Source: Shinisaurus crocodilurus
Taxonomy: Eukaryota > Chordata > Lepidosauria > Squamata > Shinisauridae
Direction of reading: 5' to 3'
DNA: 64,000 bases
NCBI GenBank assembly: GCA_021292165.1
Contig: CM037877.1
Span: forward strand, 207,184,715-207,248,714
Part shown: in pieces, positions 24,096 through 37,000 of the stretch
Layout: the number at the start of each line of letters is the position of its first letter
Position numbering within the stretch: the stretch's first letter is position 1
The notes under the pieces: model-generated
The model's input: the letters and a program-made list of their open reading frames with translations, nothing else
Told to the model about the DNA's origin: nothing
Databases searched by the model: none
Program-made: the position numbers and the translations under genes

Positions 24096-27000
24096 TTCTT
24101 CTGGTTGGTGTGTTTTCCCCTCCTATGTACTTAAACAATTCATTTGCCTCTTTGTTGTTAGACAGAATTGGGGTCATTTGTTATTTCATTTGTTACTTTG
24201 ATTCAATAACCAGGCTACTTGATACTGTTTGTTATCCCTTTAAATGTCTCTTACCTTCCTTTTTATTGACTAGTTCAAAACTCTCAACAAAACACCCATT
24301 GTGAAGCTGAAAGGGCACCTTCAAATGCCTTCGCTATTGCAATGGCCATTCTAGCCCTTCAGTTTCCTTTCCACCTGCTACATGAGCCAATCCTCCATTT
24401 TTGCAGTGTTAGGCTAGGAGAACGCTTAAGCAAAACTCAGATTTCCACTGTTTCATTTCTTTTGTACACCAGTTTTGAAATATCTTGCCAGAGCTTTGAG
24501 GCTTGAGGTCACCATGCCCACAAAAGCTGTGCCAAACAGGAGATGTTATTACTAGAACAGCACATCCTGCTGAAATACCAGGATATAGAACCTTTTGTAC
24601 CACCCCATGCTATTCTCAGCACAAGGAATACTGGAAGCATGTGCCATGTAAGTCTGCTGTGCTCATGTATCACATGATAAGTGACCTGGCATGTGATGCC
24701 TTGCACTACAGTGCCTGCCTTTTCTATCTCTGGCTGAGGGTGGGACTACACTGTTTGAGTAGTTCCATGATATATATTGCAATATTCTTTTCTTGAACAC
24801 AGTCCAGATGCTGAAGCTGCAATTTGAAGTGTAAGACCAGGAGGAGGGATTTCTTTAACCTTTACCCTTGTACTGCTTTCTCACTGAAAATCTCTCTCTC
24901 ACACACACACAGAGGTTTTATCTTTGCTGAGGAAAAGGCACAGGCTTCGTTAGACCTAACAGAAAGCATAATTTCACACTATAAGCCCAGGCTTGGGCAC
25001 TCCCCACTCCCTTCTCCTCCTCTTTTTCATACCTCTCAGGAGGAGACACTTTTGGTTTTAAACTAACCACAGTTCCTGGTGATGTCCAAACTTGGATTAA
25101 GAGCAAACTGAGATCTGAAACCATGGTTTAATCCTGGCTTGTTCTTACTGATTATATTTTAAACAAACTACAGTCCCCAACTTGTTCTGACATCACAATT
25201 CATTTAAAATCAAAATCAGAAGCTTTCCATCTCCTCCTCAGAGGTGCAAAAGAAGAGGAGTGGGAAAGAGGGGAGCATGTGAGACTCTCCATGGCTTGTT
25301 TTTGTAGCAGAAAACCATGGTTTCCTGTCTGAATTGAGCTAAAGGTACAGTACTTAGAGCATAGGTTTGCAATGCTTTTCATAAACTTATACTTTTGTGA
25401 ACAACTATAGGCTCATCCATACAATCTGTTCCCTGCTCTACTTTGCAACATGGGAGGAAACACATGAATAATAGTAAACGTATTGAGAGACTAAATCCTT
25501 CCCACTGAGCACTGGTGAATAGCATAGAACTGGACCACTCTACTCTGCCTGATGCTGCTGTTTCTGCATTCTCTGTGGCATTAAGATTAAATATTTCTAT
25601 GCACCCCACCCTATAAATGGCTTTTTACCATTTCCTTTAGGTATTCTTCATTTCTCCATGCAGTTGGTTTTCACTCAAAAGTTTCACACAGGAGCCTTGA
25701 TTCTACTGGAACCACATGCCAGTAGATCATTCCCCATTTTTCCTAAATATGAAATATCCCCTTGTACATCTTGCAAGCTAGGATTCAAATTAGGCCATAG
25801 AACCATTTGCCTCGTAGTAAGTAGAATATTTATCACTTGGCAAAGGAAACCCTCAAACTCAGATAAGTTCCAGCATAAACCCTGGACCTCCATATCTTCC
25901 ACCCATCCAATCCCCAACTTATTGTTGTAATTAGTAATTTACTGTAATAGCCAAATGTCTGTCTTTGCATGACTGTACGGAAATAATAAAAAACAGAAAC
26001 TGATCCTGTGCCCCCAATGTGTCATTTTCAAGGGATGATATAATCGCTTTAACAGCAGGAGTTTCATGGGGAGTTCATCTGATGTTGAATGTGTGGTGCT
26101 GCTGCAGCTCCACTCACATTGGAATCATAGGATGTGCTCCTAGCCAGAGAGCTACCGGTATTGTGTCCTTGCTTTTTATGAACAGGCATGTGGCTTAAGC
26201 TGGCTCAGCTTGTCTGAGTGTGAAAAGCTAAGCAGGGTCAAGCCTGGTTGTTACTTGGATGGGAGACCCCTCCTCTAGTTTCCTGAATTGAGCAGGGGGT
26301 TGGACTCGATAGCCTTGTAGGCTCCTTCCAACTCTATAAACTTACTTTCTAAGGACAGATGAAAACAAACAGCTAGAGGAGACACACACTCCCTGTTTAT
26401 GTTGTTCACCTTTTCTTCCAAGTTAAATATCAGATGCATGAAATAAATACCTTTGTCAGTGCTATTGTGCTGTAACTTGACATTATTTATGGTAAATCAA
26501 TAATGTTTATTGCATGGATTCTATTTATTTTTCATAGTAAAATAAAAGTGTGTGAATTCCAAATTCCACATATATCTCATAGGGTTGTATCCAATGGTGT
26601 CCTTCTGCGGACAGAACGGACAGTATTGCAGCCCACCACATGCCCTCCAGATCTGCTCTGGTGGGTTGGGGGACCATCTGGAGCCGAGGAGGCGTGCAGC
26701 TGGCTGCAGTGGGGAGGAGGAGAAGGGAAACTTCCGTTGTGCAAGTGGAAGTCCACCTGCATAATGTTAGATGTAGCCCACAATGTATATCTATTTTCTT
26801 GCTGTCTACAGGTAATATAAATGGCCACAGATACGGGTGTGTTTTAAATTCAGATCTTATCTAAAATTCATGTGAAAGCTCAGGGAGCTAGATTTTAAAT
26901 GGCTAATTTTTCTTTCACAACACACTGCTTGCTTGGCAAGATCTTCATGATCTGTGGTAGAACAGATTCAGGTCAGAGCATGTCGCATATGTGCTGGACC

Positions 27001-28044
27001 TTATGTTTATAAAGTATGTAACATATAACAAAAACAGTGAAACATAGCCATGTATTACAATACTTTCAAACAATAGGGGCAATCTAGATATGGCTTTAAG
27101 CACAACATTGTCCCTTGCGTGCTTGGTTGTTTACTAAGTAGGAGCCAAGAGAGTAGGGTTGTAATCTGGATTGGGACAGTGTGGGTGAGGAGGAGATTTA
27201 ACCCTGTGCCTTTATCACAGTCCCAGTCCAGATCCTCTTGCAGCTGCTATTTGCCCCAGGGGAAAAACTGCCATAAGCAGCAGTGTCTAGATCACTACTA
27301 GGATGGGCTAGATCAACCTTCCCCAACCTGGTACCCTTCAGATGTGTTGGACTACAACTCCCATCATCCCCCTCAGTTGGGGAAGGCTGGGCTAGATTTC
27401 GACTGTTCTCTATTCCAGTGCTCCTCCTCCTTTCTGTCTCTTCATTTTCATTTTAGAGTTTAGAATAATGTTCTGTAACCTTAAGGGGCTGACAATGGGC
27501 AGTGGACAGATCAAAGACGATGTCGATCGGTTGAAAAAAATTGAACTAATAGCCCATACTTTTTTTTTTAGTTTAAAAAACAATCTCATTCATTCGAGGT
27601 GACCCTTGAGGGAGGCCATTATGAAACCTGTCAGAAGAAATTTGTTGGACCCCAATCCTAACAAATAAGACTGAGTATTTGATTTGATTTTTTGCTGCCG
27701 TTTTAAACTGGTGTATCTGCTGCAGTCTTAATTTAATTTCAATTTTAATTCAATGTTATTTGTTGGATTGCTTGTTTTAATTCATATTGCAAGCCACTAT
27801 GGAAACCACAGCTGAGAGACAGGATGTAAATATTTTAATCATACAAATGCTTTTGTAGTACATGGTTATCATATAAATCTACTTGAGACCAAGCCTAACA
27901 TTGAATCTAAAGGAGAGTTTAGAAACTAGAGGATTAAACTCTCACACAATTAGCCTTTCATCAATTCTAATTTCACTGGACATTGGATTGATTACTTAAT
28001 GATACACATGACCTTCTGCATCTTTACCCTAGTTTATTATTACC
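24096..28044. other. Mirrored intergenic DNA between PIFO and the second chitinase
   Basis: Right-arm equivalent of 2741-6738, with the same repeats inverted and no supported exon. Confidence 0.7.
26190..26338 (+). mobile_element. 5S rRNA-derived SINE-like repeat, right-arm mirror
   Basis: Mirror of 4465-4615, on the plus strand, with the same 5S-like block near 26225-26270 and a CR1-type tail to about 26338. Confidence 0.72.
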
Positions 28045-31000
28045 TCAGTTTCCTAAGAAACCCTTTAGTTATTAACGAGGACATTGGCTCCTTGATCACA
28101 GAACATGCCAGAGAAATCATCCATGCCAAGAGTCCAAACCATGGCCCCTCCATACTGTTCACTCTTCAAGAACTCAGCCTGCAATGGAAAAGATAACACC
28201 ACTTTGTAAATAGTCTACAGGCCAACGCTTACAGAGTACCAGTCCCATAATGGTTCTTACACAGCATGCCTCTTTTGTGTGTTTTTTTTTTTGCTAATAT
28301 CAGGCAACTAGAAATTGCTCCCAGATACTGTGGCTGCTAAGCAGCACATTTACAATTTATTGTTTTAGTATAAACAATTTATACTTAAGAATAAAGTGCA
28401 AAGACATTGAGCCATCAATGTACAGTGGTTGAATAAAGTATTTTCTGAGTATCTAAAACGCACCACTCCCTAGTAACGTAAATAAGATCGGAAGCACAGT
28501 GACTAGCTAAAGAGCACTCAGAAGTGCTAACTGGGCAAATTTCACAATGTACTTCTTGCTGCTAGATCATTTAGGGCTTTTCTGCACAAGGCTGTTAATC
28601 CACTCCATCTACTTTCGGTTTCATCGCTGAACTGATATCCAAACACTACACAAAGAGTTTTCCTTTCCTGCTTTTCCACTACATAATCTCTAGGTGGTGC
28701 TATACTATAGCAGAATAGCACAAATACACAAGAGGAAAATGGGCTTTCTTTTGCCATCAGAAATAATACCCCATTTTCCCTGCTCTAAAAAAACTCACTG
28801 AAAGTGCTGTTTACAAACAGAAGTGAAAGTGGAGGGTCACAATATTTCTAAAAAAAAAACATAACTGTGAGTAGGAAATGATGAGTGCACAATAAATGCC
28901 TCATGTAGAAAAGCTCCTAATGTTGCCCAAAGGAAGAATAAGAACCTTATTTCTTTTCCTCCCAGGATGAAACAAGCAATTCTCTCTCAGCCTTTTCCAC
29001 TGTATGATAATCACTCCCTTTAATAGTGCACTCAGCTCAGGACCGGTGCAAGGCAGTTTGGTGCCCTAGGCAAGATCAGATATTTAGCGCCCCCCCCTCC
29101 CACTGAGAAGCGCTATATTTTTTCCCCCAAGGCATTTCTGGCACCCCCTTTAGCCCCGCGCCCTAGGCAGCTGCCTAGTTGGCCTAATGGTAGCACCGGC
29201 CTGACTCAGCTGGTAAGTGTGTGGCAACAACAGGACTATAATCAAAACAGGGCAAAAGAGAAACAGAGGGAAATATCAGCATGCTCAAGGGAACTCCAAG
29301 CTTTGCAAAAATACCAAAAAAATTTAGGGGAAAAGCTAAGGTGGCAAAACAAAACACATCCCAAAATAGCCCAGTGATTAGTGTGCATGCTCAGTGAGTG
29401 TCTGTTGGAGTGGGGTGGTGGTGAAAAAATGGGAGCCCTGGAAGAGGGTATGTCTAGCTGGATGAAACCTGAACAGGAGCACTCCACACTGCAACTTTTT
29501 GTTGCAGGTCCCTCTTTTTATATTCTGTTTGTGAAGAGGGCAGCTTATAAAGGTGCTCCAATCCTCAGCTGTCATAAATCAGCCATTTCAGTCAATGTCA
29601 TCTGTCTGAATCAATTTATGCCTCTTAAGAGCATGACTCAGGGCGCAATCCAATCGGGATACCCGTAGCCCCCCAAAAACTCGGAGGATTATGGGCATCC
29701 TATGGAGAGTGGGAGGATCACAGAGGTAAAGGTTGCCTCTGTGCTCCCCCCACTGTGCAACTCAGCTAGATGGCTGATTTCTGTTAGCTGAGGCATCTTG
29801 GAGCAGGAGGGAAGGAGGCTGGTGGCGCCTGTCTCCTCTCCTCCCCACCCCCTAAACCCCGTCTCTGAGGTCGTGTTTGCAACCTCGGAGCCGCAGCCGG
29901 CACTGTTCTTTCTGTGCCAGCTGCAGGGGGGAGGGGAGGGCGCTCCGAGTTCAGAGTCTCCACTCTGACCTCGGAGTGATTTTCCGAGGTCAGAGCTGGG
30001 ACTCTGAAAAATCCTATGACCATCTAGACACTATCTAGCAGCCCTAGGATTGTGCTGTCAGTAAGTTTGGTTAGCAACTAGAACTTTCTCAAGTACTAAA
30101 GGATCTTCATACTCCTAGGATATAATTATTACATGAAATAACGCACTTTTAACTGAAAGCTCTTTTCATCGTCATATCCAACCCAGTCTGTATCCTTGAA
30201 AGCATAAGGAACCTTCTGCTCTTCAATCCATGCCTTGGTAGCGCCTTGTAAAAATGTGCACACCTGTCCAAATTATAGAGATCCCACTTAGACATAAAAC
30301 AGAAACTCAAAGTGTTTAATTCCAAGTTTCCCTGACGGAATCAGTAGTTATTTGATTGCTATTAAAGGGTATTGTGTTTTGTGGACTATAGCCTTAATCT
30401 AATGCCCCCCCTTTTTTAAGAACAAACCTCTACTGTATACAGTAAGGGGGGGGGATTGTTCTGATTTATGTTAACAGCATGAGCCTAAGCATGTGTGCTC
30501 AGAAGGAAATCCCACTGAGTTTAACAACATGTAGGGTACTTCCAGACAGAGGGCTCCTAGCGCTAACAATCAGAAGGCATTGTGCAGCTATTCCATCTTC
30601 TCTAATGGATTTTCTTGGTAACAAAAAAAGACAGAAGACATGGTGGGTAGCAAGGAGGGTAGCAAGTGGATGATGACAACATCTAGACCCCCACACACAC
30701 ACACACCTCCATCCCCACCCCGTAAAATTCAGTGAATGAGGCAGGGTGTTTGTGCATTAAAAGACTCATCTGGAAGTGGCTTTTACTGCCTAGTAATGGC
30801 TGCCCAGGATTGCAGCCTGACAATCTGGTCCTGTATAAGTTTACTCAGAAGTCATTTTCACTGAGTTGTGGCACTGCTCCCAAATAGGCGTGCCTAGGAT
30901 TCCAGCCTAAGGCTATGTTTGTTTGTTTCCTTACATCCTAGCCTTCCTCCAAGAAGCTTAGAGCGGCATACACAGGGTTATATCCCAGTTTATCCTCACA

Positions 31001-34000
31001 GTAACTTTGTGAGATAGGCTAGGTTGAGCAAGGATCGTCTACCCAAGCAAGCCAACCACTGAAGCTTTCTGGGTGTAAGAATTTGCACCCATGTCTCCCC
31101 CAACCCAACACTATTTAAATCACTACTTTGCAATAGCTCTCCATCTCCAATACATTTTAGATGGAGATCTAAAATACCTGAGAGGAATTTACCTCATAAT
31201 ATGCCAAAGTACCAGAAGCCTTGGTGTACTTTCCAGGAGTACCTCCACCAGAGGCTGGAGCACCAACTCCAGTATTTGAACTAGAAAGTGTGAACGTTTG
31301 TCCGTATGTTGCAAATCCCATCATGAGTTTCTCAGCTGGGACTCCATTGTCCTTCCAATATTTCATGGCATATTCCTGCAGGACAGACCACAAACAGGCA
31401 CATTATGCTATCTTTCCTCTGTGGGTTTGTGGGTTTTAAAACTCAAAGCAGCCTGGAGAACATACAGGGTAAGGAGGAGGAAGGGCAGGCAGGTACAGAG
31501 AGGCTACTTAACGCTTTCCCTCTCTGGATCACCCAGCCCAGCTGTCTTTTCATTGGAAGAGCAGGGAGATGCGAGCTCTCCATCTCTTTCACCTTGTGGG
31601 TGAAAAAAAGCAACTTTCGTAGGGATGGATGAGAATTTTGTTTTGTTTGTTTTTGATAAGAGTGGAAGACCGACAACCTGGTCTTCTGCGCGGGTTCAAT
31701 GCTAAGGGGGGTAGCGAGTCCTGGGGGCGGGCCTTCTCCGAGGTCCCCCAGCGACTATCACCCTTAGCCCAGAACAAAGGGATAACTTATAGCCACAAAA
31801 GTATCTTTTATAAAACTCCACAATAAGCCTTGTTGAATTTGGCCAGTGCAGATAGATAGGAATTTCATTTGGTTCATAAGAACTTATCAAAATTCTCAAA
31901 TTTCTTCATAAACAGGATGGAAAGAGGTTGAGATTTAAACATTTATAAGTGAGAGAAAGCAAAACTAATAGATTTGTCCATCCCTACTTTAGGTGGATGG
32001 ATTTCTGAACTGAAAAGGGACTGGAGTTTTAAAAAAAACAAAAACACCTTTCCACTTCCGCTCAGACATAGCCTGCCCTGGTTGCTTTGGGTTAAATATA
32101 TATATATATGGAAGAAAGTTTCATGTGTGTTCACAGTGAAACATGTATTATTTTGAGCTTCGTCAGTCGTCCTCCATATGCCTGGGCTTTATCCCATTCT
32201 CACTGCATCCAGTGGGAAAGTTTCCACTGGAATTTACCTATGAGTTTCAGATCTAATTATATGTTGTTGTTTGTTCTTACACAGTTGTAGAAAGGAACTG
32301 GATCATAGGCTTGTAAGCCCTTATACAGGGGGCTGTTGTGTCCTGTTACGGCTGCCCAGCTTCCATGAAAATCATAGGTCATCACATTGATAAAATCAAG
32401 GCTCCTGAATGCAAAATACAAATGAATGGAAGAGTAAGGAATTATGTCTTCCAACATTATGAAATCTATGATCTAACAGCCACAATGTTAGTGGAATAAG
32501 AATAACAGTTATTTTGGTTCACAGACACATTCGTTGTTGGGTAGCGCAATCCAGTGTGGCTGCCTGTAACCCGCTGAACTCAGAGGATTACGGGCATCCA
32601 ACTGAGGATGGAAGGCGCGCGCAGAGGCGAGGCCGTCTAAGTGTTTTGCCCTGGCTCATGAAGAGGAGGGGCTAAGGCGCTGCCAAGATACTTCATATCT
32701 TGGTGAAGTCTCACTCCTCCACTCCCCGCCCCCTGGAACGCCCCCCCCCCATGCCAGCTCCAAAGTCGGTCTTGTGAGTTCAGACTTCAGAGCCACAGCT
32801 GGCACGGAAAGAACCACGCCAGCTGCAAGGGCAGAAGGAGGGCCCTCCGAGGTCAGAGTTCCAGCTCCAACCTTGAAACGCATTTCCAAGGTCAGAGCTG
32901 GTACTCCAACCTATCCTATGGCCATCTAGACAGCGTCTAGCAGCCATAGGATTGCACCCTTAATGTATTTGTTATTTTAGGGTATATAGACAAGATTCTA
33001 TTTCAATGGAATTGATGCTCCTTAAAAGCCCTCAGAGATCAGAAATGTTTTCAGAAATACCCAGGAATTTATTTATTTATTTTATTATATTATATTTGTT
33101 AATCGCCCATCTGGCCGGTCACCCGGATAGAAATATCTATCCAAAGCCAACAATACAACACAGCTGCATAAACAGAACGATAAATGAATACCATCTTATA
33201 AACCATAATTTGTGAGGGGCTACCAAACCGAGGTATCAAACCCGCATAGGGATCAGTTTCAAATTAGTGAGCTGATGCAGGATCTTCAGGAGAGATGCTG
33301 CAGGGTAACGGCTTGTATTCAGGCTCAGCATCAGCCCATGACACACCTGGGTACCTGCTGGAGCCCCAGCAGAGCCCACCACTGTGCTGACATCCATCCT
33401 GAAACCATTGCACCAGATGCTATTGTAATTTCCCACAATGCCCCATCATAGTTCACTGAGAGGAATTATGGGAAAATAAAATGGGGTCTCTGACCAATGT
33501 CTAGGGCTGGTCTCAGTGCTGCTGCCTTTCTGTCACCACCAGCCCACCACTACCATCAGCTAAGGCCACCAGGGCCCACTGGCCAAAGATAGGTTCCACT
33601 GACATGGAAAGGGACCCACAAGAGAACATTCTGCTAATGCCCCCTCAAACATGGAGCTAGCTGGAGCTGACTCGGACATAAAGCTAAACCATCATTCAGT
33701 GTTATATGCATAAGCCGCAACAAGCCTCAGGCATATGTGCTTCCCACTCACCTTCCCTGGTGCACTCATGAGATCAGAAGCATAGTTCCATTTCTAAACT
33801 AGCCACAGCTTCCCATTACATCCAGACTCAGGGAACTGTGGTTTGTTTAAACTACGGCTCGTCTAATCCAGAACCATGGTTTGCCTGCTATATGTCTGGA
33901 AGCTGAAACTATGGTATCAGCTAGCTATATCAGCATCAACTATGGTTTGGTGCCATGTTTGAAAAGAGCCATTACACATGCTTCGGTAAAATAAAAACTG

Positions 34001-37000
34001 AAGCTGAACTTTCCCATACTTGGGGGTTTGAGTTCTTCATGGAAATAAAGCAGTAGGAAGCGGGGAGAAACAGTCGTTCCATTTGAACTGCTTTCTCTTG
34101 AGCTCATTAGGAATTTGTAATCAGATCATTCAGAGACGGTATTCTACGGAAAAATTGCTGCACAGTGAACCACTTATCAGAAATCATGTGACTTACTTCC
34201 CCAGGGCAGGAACTTCATATCCAGCATCCACAGTGTATTTGCTGGCAGGTACTGCTGCTGAAAGCAACAGCCGTGGGCGCCCTGTTCTTTTGCCCTCTTC
34301 CTCAAAAGCAGCTGACAGTTCCTTCAGAGGGAAACAGCAGTAGCAGTTGGTGTTGCTCATGTGCAATAGAACAGAACACATGTCAAAGGAAAGGTGGACT
34401 TTTTTCAGATTGGAAATTTCCCTCCAAATAGATCATAATTATAAACATCTGCAGACAGTTTGTCTGTCTATCTGTCTGTGTCTATCTGTCTCTGTCTCTC
34501 TCTCGTGTGTGTGTGTGCGCACGCGCGCATGCATTATCACGCAATTTGGTATATATGGCCTAGTTATTCTTGCTGATTGTTGATTCTTCTTTTTGATATT
34601 AATTCACAGTGTAATCCTACTCACAAGTAATTCCCATTAAGTTCAATGGACCTTACTCCCAGGATTGCAGCCTTACAGACCAATCCTATGGAAGGAGTAG
34701 GGGAAGCATCCATGACGAATTTACCACCATTTCCTATACTGTGTTGGCTCAGTGCAGCCAGGTATCTTTTTTTCTTTTCTGCCTTCCCTGCATTAACTTT
34801 TTTTTTTTTCATTTCCATCCCAGTGACACCAATAGGATGGAAATGAACTACATCGTCTCCTGGACTTGTGTAGTTCCTGGGCCTTTTGTGGCTGGTGGTG
34901 GAGGAACAAGGCGGCGAGAACATTGTGTGGCTCCAAAGCTGTGTCCAAAATGCCCCCCCACTTCTTGCTGTATATCTATGCCCATGGAGCTTTCTGCAGG
35001 TGTACCAGAGTCTCCTTTGTGGCGTAAGTGCCACCCACTGTCAAAGCAGCACTTGCTCACATGCCAAATACCCCTCGACTGGCACCTATCGCCAGTTACC
35101 TGGGAGAAAGACCCATTGAATTCAGTAGGACTTACTTCTGAGAGGCATAGGATTGAGGATATGTTACTCATATGACCTCAATTCTTCTAAAATATAAGGT
35201 GCTGGGACTCAAGCCTACCCTTGCTCTTGATGTGGAAGCCTACCTTGCCATCCTAAATGTATGGAGAGTAGTTGTGATTGCAAAAGCTCATGCTTAAGAG
35301 GTCTGGTCTTTTCTACTCATATATTCCAGTGCTGAATCCTGAACTTGGAAACAGAGCTAAGCCCTGGACCACATTAATTCTGCACAGAGCATCAAATCAA
35401 TTCTACAATCATTCACTGAATCACTGTTGTTGTTTTAAGAATAGTTTTCATAATTTTGTGTCGAAACAAGCACAGTCCATGAAACCTCCTAAGGATTCCA
35501 AGACCCTTTGCTGGAGCCTGGATGAAAATCAATGTGCTTTCAGTTTCTCACCTGAGTCAAGATGGTAAAGCGATGCTTATCCTCTGGGGGGCTGCCTTTG
35601 GAACCGGGATATTCCCAATCAAGATCCAGACCGTCAAACCCATATTTGCGGAGAAAATCTATCCCTGATGTGATGAACGCCTGGCGATTTCCTGGAGAGG
35701 ATACCATGGTAGTAAACCTGGAAGAAATACATTCTTTTTTGACAACTGCATTTTTAATTTTCATCACCCTGTGCTTCACTTCACTCTTATTTTTGCAGAG
35801 CATAATGAACATCTAGTACAGTGATGGCGAACCTTTTTGAGCCCGAGTGCCCAAACTGCAACACAAAACCAACTTATTTATTTCAAAGTGCCAACACTGC
35901 AATTAACCTGAATACCGAGGTTTTAGTTCTGGAAAAACAACTCATACAGTTGTCCGAACTAATTAACATATTTGTCTTAAAAGAAAAACACAATAACAGA
36001 GCTTTCAATGATACAGTTTTCTGTTGAAAAAAAAATCAACTCAAAAATTATTATAGTACTACATTGTACACATAGCCTGAAGGGAATTTATACAAACTTT
36101 AAAATAATTAGGCACATGTATTTTTGGATAAGGGAGGGATTCTCAACTTGTAATATGATTATATGCCAGACTGAAATTGTATGGGGCAAGCTTTACCCCC
36201 GGTCCTTTCCCTGCTTCTACTGGTGTTGGATTAGTAAAAGTAAAAGTCAACCTGTACTAGGATGAGCAAGATAAACAAGAAAACTAAACGTGCTTAACAA
36301 ATTTTAAACACTTTCTGTCTTGGACTGCAAACACTGCATTAGGTAAAAGTTTGCATTGGGCATGCTTTTGCACAATTAATGTGATTTTTGGTATTGCATG
36401 CATGCTGATAATTTGTCAAACCTTGGCTCATACGCCGTTAGTTTGAGAGCAACACATGCAGCACTCAGGTCAACTGTTGGGGCTTTACATCCAAGCCATG
36501 CTCTGTGCATCATTCTTCAAAATCTTTTAAATGTGATAACAATGTAGAAAAGAATTCTGTAACAGGAATTCTAGAATAAAATAATTCTGTTCCATACTGT
36601 GAGAAAGAACAAGATCATTAGTGTTTTGCAGAAGGGGACAGTCTTTTCGCGATCCGGTAACCAATGGCTCGAGTGCCCACAGAGAGGTCCCTGCGTGCCA
36701 GCTGTGCCACCCGTGCCATAGGTTCGCCATCATTGATCTAGTATAACCTGACAGAGCTCTCATATCAAGACAGAGAGAGCAGTTTGCACCACAGTGCCTT
36801 CCCACCCATACCACATCTTAGGAATAGTCTCCATTCATTTCATTTTGGGGTTCAGCCAAATGTAGGGGGACATTTTGGCCAAACCCTTGAAGTGAAATGA
36901 AAAGAGAGGGATGACATGATTCAGCAGGGGAGAGAAATGGGGCTTTTTTCTTTTCTCCCCCCTCTTTATTCTTTCCCTTTTCGCTAAACTCTACTAAAGC

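Larger units (their letters stand above)
15569..30775 (-). repeat. Right (inverted) arm of the ~31 kb palindrome
   Basis: This is an inverted copy of 1-15367 that is 160 bp shorter. The sum of paired coordinates falls gradually from 30936 at the centre to 30920, 30911, 30900, 30844, 30834, 30784 and 30776 at the outer end, so the loss is spread along the arm and is not one deletion. Most differences I compared are single bases missing from short homopolymers. Three such losses fall in PIFO exon 5 and one in chitinase exon 10, each disturbing a conserved frame. I infer an unpolished fold-back copy of the left arm. A diverged genuine duplication is the alternative. Confidence 0.9.

Noticed and set aside
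26190..26280. Functional 5S rRNA gene
   Set aside because: Only the internal part resembles 5S and it is joined to a CR1-type tail. The expected 5S ends are lacking.
34455..34540. Regulatory Z-DNA element
   Set aside because: The alternating TG/CG run could form Z-DNA, but it is an ordinary microsatellite and nothing else supports a function.
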